Positions 5,352-9,589 of a stretch of 9,589 nt of DNA are shown in pieces. The DNA comes from Clostridiaceae bacterium (GTDB lineage Bacteria; Bacillota; Clostridia; Oscillospirales; Acutalibacteraceae). Every line of letters starts with the position of its first letter. The stretch's first letter is position 1. The stretch spans positions 1 through 9,589 of the forward strand of contig JAEDHZ010000045.1 in the NCBI GenBank assembly GCA_016292705.1, written 5' to 3'. A program made the translations under genes and the position numbers. The notes beneath the pieces are model-generated. The model was not told the origin of the DNA. It saw only the letters and a program-made list of their open reading frames with translations, and did not search any database.

Positions 5352-6812
5352 TCATTCAATTCCGCTGTAAAGCGAGTTTCTGTCATCGTCTTCCTCTTCG
5401 ATTTCATCCTGCGCAATCTTCTTTTCAACAGCGGAAAAATCCTCCTCCGGACTGCTTTCTCCGTCCTCATAATCTTCGTCATAATAGTAGTCATCATAAT
5501 TACGCCTGCGGAACGCAAGGCAGAGAACAAGAGTCAGGATTATTGCAAGAACAACAAGACCGAGCAGAACAAAAAGATAGTTTTCAACAACAATCCGGAC
5601 AACCTTTCCGAACGACGGAACGGTTTTCACAATGACGCCGAGAACATTGGTCTTTTCAACCTGCTCAGAGGAGACTTTGTAATAAACATTACCGTTGATA
5701 TCGGTCTTTTCGCCGTTCTTGACACCGAACGAGAAAGAGCGAAGCTCACGGTTGATGTAAATGACCTTTTCGCCGTCATCGACGCTGTTGCTCTTTTTGC
5801 ATATTATGAAATCATTGCTTTTTATTCCGGCATCCTCATAAGCGTTTGTTGCGCAGAAAATTAAAACTCCGCCGGGAAGAGCCCGTTCACTGTTGACGGA
5901 GAACACTCCGACACCGGTCAGCACCGTCACAATCAGAGTGATTGCAAGAAGAACGCTCAGAACAACCTTTGCAAAAATCACTCCGCCCGAGGGACGGGAA
6001 GCCTGAGCACTGCCGATATCGAAGTCATGCTCCGAATCATCCGCTTTTTCAAGCTCCTCGTCAAGGCTTTGCTCCATCGCCTTTTCGGCGTTTTCGTCAA
6101 TGTTCAGAGTGAACGGCGTTTTTGGCACTTCGGGTTGAGAATCTGCAACAAATTCAGAATCCGCAGCAACTTCTTCCTGCCGCTCGCTGTCCTGACTTTC
6201 AGAAGCGCCAAAAATCGGATCCCCGGTGACCGGTTCCCGTTCAGAAGCAGCCTCCTGCGGCTGTTCTTCCTGAACCGGCCCGGAACTGTCTTCAATAATA
6301 TCCTTTGAATTTTTCTTTTTTCCTTTTTTGTCGTTACGACGGTTCTTGAAAAGCGGTTTCCTTGAGGAAAACTCGCCGTCATCCTCATCGTCATCCTCGC
6401 CGCTCATGATGCGTACATAGTCATCCATCAGACCGGAAATGTCGCCGGGCTTTTCATCCTCACTTTTGCGTTCGGACGGTGCAAAAGCTTCACGGCGGTT
6501 TTCAAAATCCGCACGCGGCGGCTGAGGCGGCTGAGGCGCCGGCCTTTTTGCGAATGTTTCGCCGATTGATGAATAACCGTGTTCATTTGAAAATTGCCTG
6601 ATAAAACTGTCAATGTCGTTTGAAACGCCGGTTCCCCTGCGCTCAACAGTGTGCTGAGGTTTCTGGACTTCAGCGTGTTCACCGCCGATTATATCGGAGA
6701 GCACCTCCTCTTTCAGCAATGAGGAGCTTTTTTTAATCTCGTTTTCGGCTGAGATTGCCTTGCCGTATAAATTATTAAGTTCATCAAGACTCTTCGGTCT
6801 GTAGCCTGCCAA
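5352..6812 (-). CDS. Acidic membrane protein with a degenerate SipW-like signal peptidase domain
   Basis: This 486-residue protein has a long N-terminal part (1-277) that is charged, low in complexity and presumably cytoplasmic, with a Pro/Gln-rich stretch (91-99), an acidic run (139-147) and a Lys/Arg patch (157-170). A membrane segment follows at about 278-303, an outside domain of about 100 residues, a second membrane segment at 410-434 and an acidic, Tyr-rich tail. The outside domain follows the layout of SipW-type S26 signal peptidases: SNDFIICKK (332-340), DDGEKVIYI (345-353), DINGN (371-375) and VLGVIVKTVPSFGKVV (390-405) just before the second helix. The catalytic Ser site reads RALPGG, and there is no His anywhere in the domain, so peptidase activity is unlikely. 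The start is TTG, with AAAGGA upstream. The gene lies 47 bases behind a DivIVA-like gene, probably in one operon. Its function is unknown; a scaffold or sensor is inference. Confidence 0.75.
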   Translation of the reverse strand: MAGYRPKSLDELNNLYGKAISAENEIKKSSSLLKEEVLSDIIGGEHAEVQKPQHTVERRGTGVSNDIDSFIRQFSNEHGYSSIGETFAKRPAPQPPQPPRADFENRREAFAPSERKSEDEKPGDISGLMDDYVRIMSGEDDDEDDGEFSSRKPLFKNRRNDKKGKKKNSKDIIEDSSGPVQEEQPQEAASEREPVTGDPIFGASESQDSERQEEVAADSEFVADSQPEVPKTPFTLNIDENAEKAMEQSLDEELEKADDSEHDFDIGSAQASRPSGGVIFAKVVLSVLLAITLIVTVLTGVGVFSVNSERALPGGVLIFCATNAYEDAGIKSNDFIICKKSNSVDDGEKVIYINRELRSFSFGVKNGEKTDINGNVYYKVSSEQVEKTNVLGVIVKTVPSFGKVVRIVVENYLFVLLGLVVLAIILTLVLCLAFRRRNYDDYYYDEDYEDGESSPEEDFSAVEKKIAQDEIEEEDDDRNSLYSGIE

Positions 6813-6859
6813 TCAAATCACATCCTTTTGCAACCGTTGATTCTTGTCAAGTTTTCACC

Positions 6860-7288
6860 TTACTGAATACCCTTTTCAAGAATGACGGAAATCATTTCGT
6901 TGATGCTTTTCAGGTTTTTCATGATAGTGGTGTTCTCGGTTCTTATTTCAACCGAATTTTCCATCGCCTGGCGAACGATGTTGCGGCTTTTTTCGTTTGC
7001 AGCGTCAATAATCTGCTGTGCCTTTTCCTCGGCGTTCTGCTTCACCTTTTCAACCGTTGCGGTCAATTCCGCAAAAACACGGCGGATGACTTCATTCTGG
7101 TTATCCTCATCAATGGTGAAGTACATTCCGAGGTCCTTTATGTTTTCTTCAAGCTTCAGCAGCTTCCTTTCCATTTCCTCGCCCCAGGCAATGGCATTGT
7201 TATATTCGGTCTGAAGCAGGTCGATATATTTGTCAACCTCGCGAACGGAATATCCGTTTTGTTCGAGCGAAAAATTGATATTAGACAT
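6860..7288 (-). CDS. DivIVA-domain coiled-coil protein
   Basis: This 142-residue protein opens with the DivIVA/GpsB-type membrane-binding motif: Phe6, then GYSVREVDKYIDLLQTEY (12-29), matching the family pattern GYxxxEVDxFLxxL. The rest is almost all charged helix suited to coiled coil, roughly 25-55 and 65-135, broken around MYFTIDEDNQ. Family members gather at negatively curved membrane, such as poles and septa, and recruit growth or division proteins. It is a little shorter than B. subtilis DivIVA and is not near a ylm cluster, so a specialised paralogue is likely. The ATG at 7288 is chosen because GGGAGG lies five bases upstream; the frame runs 31 codons further without a ribosome binding site. 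It is the first gene of the probable operon with the pseudo-SipW protein, driven by the promoter at 7387-7415. Confidence 0.85.
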   Translation of the reverse strand: MSNINFSLEQNGYSVREVDKYIDLLQTEYNNAIAWGEEMERKLLKLEENIKDLGMYFTIDEDNQNEVIRRVFAELTATVEKVKQNAEEKAQQIIDAANEKSRNIVRQAMENSVEIRTENTTIMKNLKSINEMISVILEKGIQ

Positions 7289-7386
7289 ATTAGCCTCCCG
7301 ATCGTGTCCGGCAGCCGCAGATAAGATATCAGGAAAACCCCGACACTTCATCCGACAGTACCCCGATTCTGTAACATACATTATGA

Positions 7387-7415
7387 ATTATACTCTATAC
7401 GGCATGAAAATTCAA
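7387..7415 (-). promoter_or_regulatory. Sigma-A promoter of the DivIVA-like operon
   Basis: On the minus strand TTGAAT (7415-7410), exactly 17 bases, then a perfect TATAAT (7392-7387). Transcription should start near 7380, giving a leader of about 92 bases before the ATG. That leader holds GTGTC/GACAC segments (7342-7346 and 7304-7308) able to form a weak stem. Confidence 0.75.
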
Positions 7416-7499
7416 CACTATGCGAGTAAATTTTACATCTTATTCACGCAGGAAAAGTCCGGTCAACTCATCAGTCAAAAAGCAAAAAGAACAATACAT

Positions 7500-7554
7500 A
7501 AAGCTATAATCAACAGAACCTCAAAAACATTGTCCTTCTGCGAATTATAGCTTT
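7500..7554 (-). repeat. Imperfect 19-base inverted repeat downstream of glmS
   Basis: Arms 7500-7518 and 7536-7554 pair at 16 of 19 positions: an 11-bp outer stem (AAAGCTATAAT/ATTATAGCTTT), a three-base internal loop, and a 5-bp inner stem (CAGAA/TTCTG) round a 17-base loop. It begins 20 bases past the glmS stop and is probably its 3'-end structure. On the minus strand only a broken T-rich run follows. The plus-strand tail TTTTCTTTG is more terminator-like. The other bases of 7416-7574 show no gene. Confidence 0.6.
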
Positions 7555-7574
7555 TCTTTGTTGTTGGTATTGAA

Positions 7575-9404
7575 TTATTCGACCGTTACTGATTTTGCAA
7601 GGTTGCGGGGCTTATCTATATCGCAGCCCCTGTAAAGCGAGGCATAATAGGCAAGAAGCTGCAAAACAACAACCTCAAGGGAAGCGGAAAACCAAAGGCT
7701 TGTTTCCGGAACGGTCAGAACAAAATCCAGATCCTTCATCTCGTCTTTGTGCTTTTCCGTTGTCACGGCAAGGATTCTTGCCCCGCGGGAAACAACCTCA
7801 CGGATATTGCTCATTGTTTTTGCGAAAAGCGGCTCATGGCAGGCAAGAGCAACAACGAGCGTATCCTTTTCAACAAGGGAAATTGTTCCGTGCTTGAGCT
7901 CGCCGGCGGCGTATGCCTCGGAATGAATATAGCTGATCTCCTTCATTTTCAGCGAACCCTCAGTGGCGGCAGCAAAATCAATTCCCCGTCCGATATAATA
8001 GGCGTGGTCAAGGGGAACAAAAAGCTTTGCAAGCTTTTTTGCCCTTTCACGGTTTGCTTCGAGCACCTCATTGAGCTTTTTCGGAACATTCTGAAGCTCA
8101 AGGAGATATTTTGAAAGTCCATCATCGTCCAGCAGTCCCCTCTCGTGCGCAAAATGGGCGCAAAGGAGATATAAAACAGCAAGCTGGGTTGAATATGCCT
8201 TTGTTGTTGCAACGGCAATTTCCGGACCTGCGGCAGTATAAATCACTCCGTCGCTTTCGTTTGCAATGGTGCTTCCGACAACATTGACAACGGAAAGCAC
8301 CCTTGCTCCCTTTTCCTTTGCAAGCCGCAAAGCCGCAAGGGTGTCCGCCGTTTCTCCGCTCTGGCTGATGATAATTACAAGCGTATTTTCTGTCAGAATC
8401 GGATTGCGGTATCGGAATTCGGAAGCGATGTCCACCTCTGTCGGAATACGGGCAAGACCTTCAAAAATATACTTTCCGACAATTCCCGTGTGATATGCAG
8501 AGCCGCAGGCAGTGATAACTATGCGATCAAGTCCTTTGACTTCATCCTTTGAAAGCGGAAGATTTTCAAAAAAGAGCTTCCCGTTATGAATATGCTGATT
8601 GACGGTTGCCGAAAAGGCTGCCGGCTGTTCAAAAATCTCCTTGAGCATGAAATGATCATAACCTCCCTTTTGCGCATCCTCTGCGCTCCAGGTGATGTGC
8701 TCGCATTGCTTTTGAACAGGTGTTTTGTCTGCGGAATAAAAGCGCAGACAATTACCCCTACAGACTGCGGTTTCTCCATCGGACAGCTTATAGACATCCC
8801 TTGTGTGCTTTAGTACCGCAGTGACATCAGAGGCCGCAAAAATCCCCTCGTCGCTTTTTCCGAGAACAAGCGGGCTTGCCTTTTTTGCATAGACAATCGT
8901 GTCCGGTTCATCCCTGCAAAGCACCGCAAGCGCATAAGCGCCCTCAAGCATCGGCAGAGTTTTCTGCACCGAAGAAAGGAAAGAACCGTCATAGTTTTTT
9001 TCAAGCAATTGGGAAATAACTTCCGTATCCGTCTGGGAGGAGAAGTGAACACCCTCGCTTTCAAGCTGTTCCTTGAGTTGAGCGTAGTTTTCAATGATGC
9101 CGTTATGCACAACGGCGAAAAGGCAGTTTTCGCTGATATGGGGATGAGCGTTTTCATCGCTCGGTCTTCCGTGGGTTGCCCAGCGGGTGTGGCCGATTCC
9201 GACCGTTGCCGTGCTTTCCTCCCGCTTTTCAAGCTCCTTTTCAAGAACGCTCAGCCTTCCGCTCTTTTTTGTAACGCTGATTTTTCCGTCTTCAATCAAA
9301 GCAACCCCTGCCGAGTCATAGCCCCGGTATTCAAGCTTTGAAAGTCCGTCAAGAAGATACGGCACCGCCTTGTTTTTTCCCGTGTATCCTACTATTCCGC
9401 ACAT
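7575..9404 (-). CDS. glmS: Glutamine--fructose-6-phosphate aminotransferase (isomerizing)
   Basis: GlmS converts fructose 6-phosphate and glutamine to glucosamine 6-phosphate and glutamate in the cytoplasm, the entry step to UDP-GlcNAc for peptidoglycan and other amino-sugar polymers. The gene is complete: 609 residues, the same length as the Escherichia coli enzyme. The N-terminal amidotransferase domain starts MCGIVGY with nucleophile Cys2, then GHTRWATHG (71-79), VVHNGIIENY (98-107) and Asp126. Two SIS sugar-binding domains follow: ACGSAYHTG (299-307) with SQSGETADT (347-355), then YYIGRGIDFAAATEGSLKMKE. Catalytic Glu489, His505 and Lys604 are in place, and the C-terminus is the canonical NLAKSVTVE. 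GGGAGAG lies six bases before the ATG. The gene stands alone. No glmS ribozyme is recognisable in the 185 bases upstream. Confidence 0.97.
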   Translation of the reverse strand: MCGIVGYTGKNKAVPYLLDGLSKLEYRGYDSAGVALIEDGKISVTKKSGRLSVLEKELEKREESTATVGIGHTRWATHGRPSDENAHPHISENCLFAVVHNGIIENYAQLKEQLESEGVHFSSQTDTEVISQLLEKNYDGSFLSSVQKTLPMLEGAYALAVLCRDEPDTIVYAKKASPLVLGKSDEGIFAASDVTAVLKHTRDVYKLSDGETAVCRGNCLRFYSADKTPVQKQCEHITWSAEDAQKGGYDHFMLKEIFEQPAAFSATVNQHIHNGKLFFENLPLSKDEVKGLDRIVITACGSAYHTGIVGKYIFEGLARIPTEVDIASEFRYRNPILTENTLVIIISQSGETADTLAALRLAKEKGARVLSVVNVVGSTIANESDGVIYTAAGPEIAVATTKAYSTQLAVLYLLCAHFAHERGLLDDDGLSKYLLELQNVPKKLNEVLEANRERAKKLAKLFVPLDHAYYIGRGIDFAAATEGSLKMKEISYIHSEAYAAGELKHGTISLVEKDTLVVALACHEPLFAKTMSNIREVVSRGARILAVTTEKHKDEMKDLDFVLTVPETSLWFSASLEVVVLQLLAYYASLYRGCDIDKPRNLAKSVTVE

Positions 9405-9480
9405 AGTATTCTCTCCCTTTATTCCATAATTCTATATATTACTATATTTTAAGCTTTTCATTCAGCTTTTATGATAGTGG

Positions 9481-9509
9481 GTTATATTACCCCAGCTTAT
9501 TTAACACAA
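9481..9509 (-). promoter_or_regulatory. Possible glmS promoter with an overlapping palindrome
   Basis: On the minus strand TTGTGT (9509-9504), 17 bases, TATAAC (9486-9481) is a fair sigma-A match about 80 bases before the glmS start. The -10 lies inside a near-palindrome, TGGGTTATATTACCCCA (9478-9494), whose GGGT/ACCC arms flank it like an operator. Confidence 0.45.
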
Positions 9510-9561
9510 CTTAAAACAATTTGAAAAAATAGCGCAAATCATTCCATTATTCTGTAATTTG

Positions 9562-9570
9562 TGGTAAGAT
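9562..9570 (+). promoter_or_regulatory. Possible divergent promoter leading out of the window
   Basis: TGGTAAGAT has the extended -10 form TGnTAnnAT on the plus strand, and transcription would start near 9577 for a gene beyond the right edge. No good -35 is present. The rest of 9405-9589 is AT-rich with no reading frame of note. Confidence 0.3.
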
Positions 9571-9589
9571 ATACAAAGACAAAAACTCA

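Noticed and set aside
6380..6402. Short repeated CATCCT/CATCGT units as a tandem repeat element
   Set aside because: They simply encode the Asp/Glu run at residues 139-147 of the acidic protein.
6845..6850. TTGACA on the minus strand as -35 for the pseudo-SipW gene
   Set aside because: The matching -10 position reads AAGGAT and coincides with the ribosome binding site, leaving no leader; cotranscription with the DivIVA-like gene is simpler.
7304..7346. Possible structured leader (GTGTC/GACAC stem) of the DivIVA-like gene as a riboswitch
   Set aside because: Only about five contiguous pairs and no known riboswitch core was recognised.
7289..7381. N-terminal extension of the DivIVA-like frame by 31 codons
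   Set aside because: It is the untranslated leader after a clear promoter; the ATG at 7288 has GGGAGG and DivIVA proteins begin close to the GY motif.
9405..9589. glmS ribozyme upstream of glmS
   Set aside because: No match by eye to the conserved core; a covariance-model search would be decisive.

Overview
This window looks like chromosomal DNA from an endospore-forming, low-to-mid GC Firmicute, most likely a gut-type Clostridia of the Oscillospiraceae/Ruminococcaceae sort. The evidence is a dipicolinate synthase pair (dpaA-dpaB), a DivIVA-like protein, strong GGAGG-type ribosome binding sites, GTG and TTG starts, and compact AT-rich intergenic regions. Genus and species cannot be named from the sequence alone. 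There are no rRNA or tRNA genes, CRISPR arrays, insertion sequences or phage genes.

Layout, left to right. (1) 1-915, plus strand: the 3' part of a cyclophilin-type peptidyl-prolyl isomerase, followed 2 bases later by a DUF523 (TudS-like) Fe-S protein gene, then a strong hairpin terminator usable from both sides. (2) 968-1913, minus strand: a membrane-anchored polysaccharide deacetylase. (3) 1914-3471: a divergent promoter region and then, plus strand, dpaA-dpaB, which make the spore-core compound dipicolinic acid. (4) 3572-4933, minus strand: an ion-transporter-superfamily (ArsB/NhaD/SLC13-like) permease. (5) 4998-5185, minus strand: an isolated 45-residue amphipathic peptide gene with its own strong terminator. 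(6) 5352-7288, minus strand: a probable two-gene operon, a DivIVA-like coiled-coil protein followed by a large acidic membrane protein whose extracytoplasmic part resembles a SipW-type signal peptidase without catalytic residues. A clear sigma-A promoter lies at 7387-7415. (7) 7575-9404, minus strand: a complete glmS, with a promoter-bearing upstream region reaching the window end and a possible divergent promoter leading out of the window.

Several genes concern the cell envelope or spores: glmS feeds amino-sugar synthesis, the deacetylase acts on an N-acetylated surface polymer, the DivIVA-like protein should sit at curved membrane, and dpaAB belong to late sporulation. No single new multi-gene system is evident. 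The parts most worth a second look are the pseudo-SipW protein next to the DivIVA-like gene, the 45-residue peptide gene, and the dpaA leader, where one arm can pair either with an upstream segment or with the ribosome binding site.
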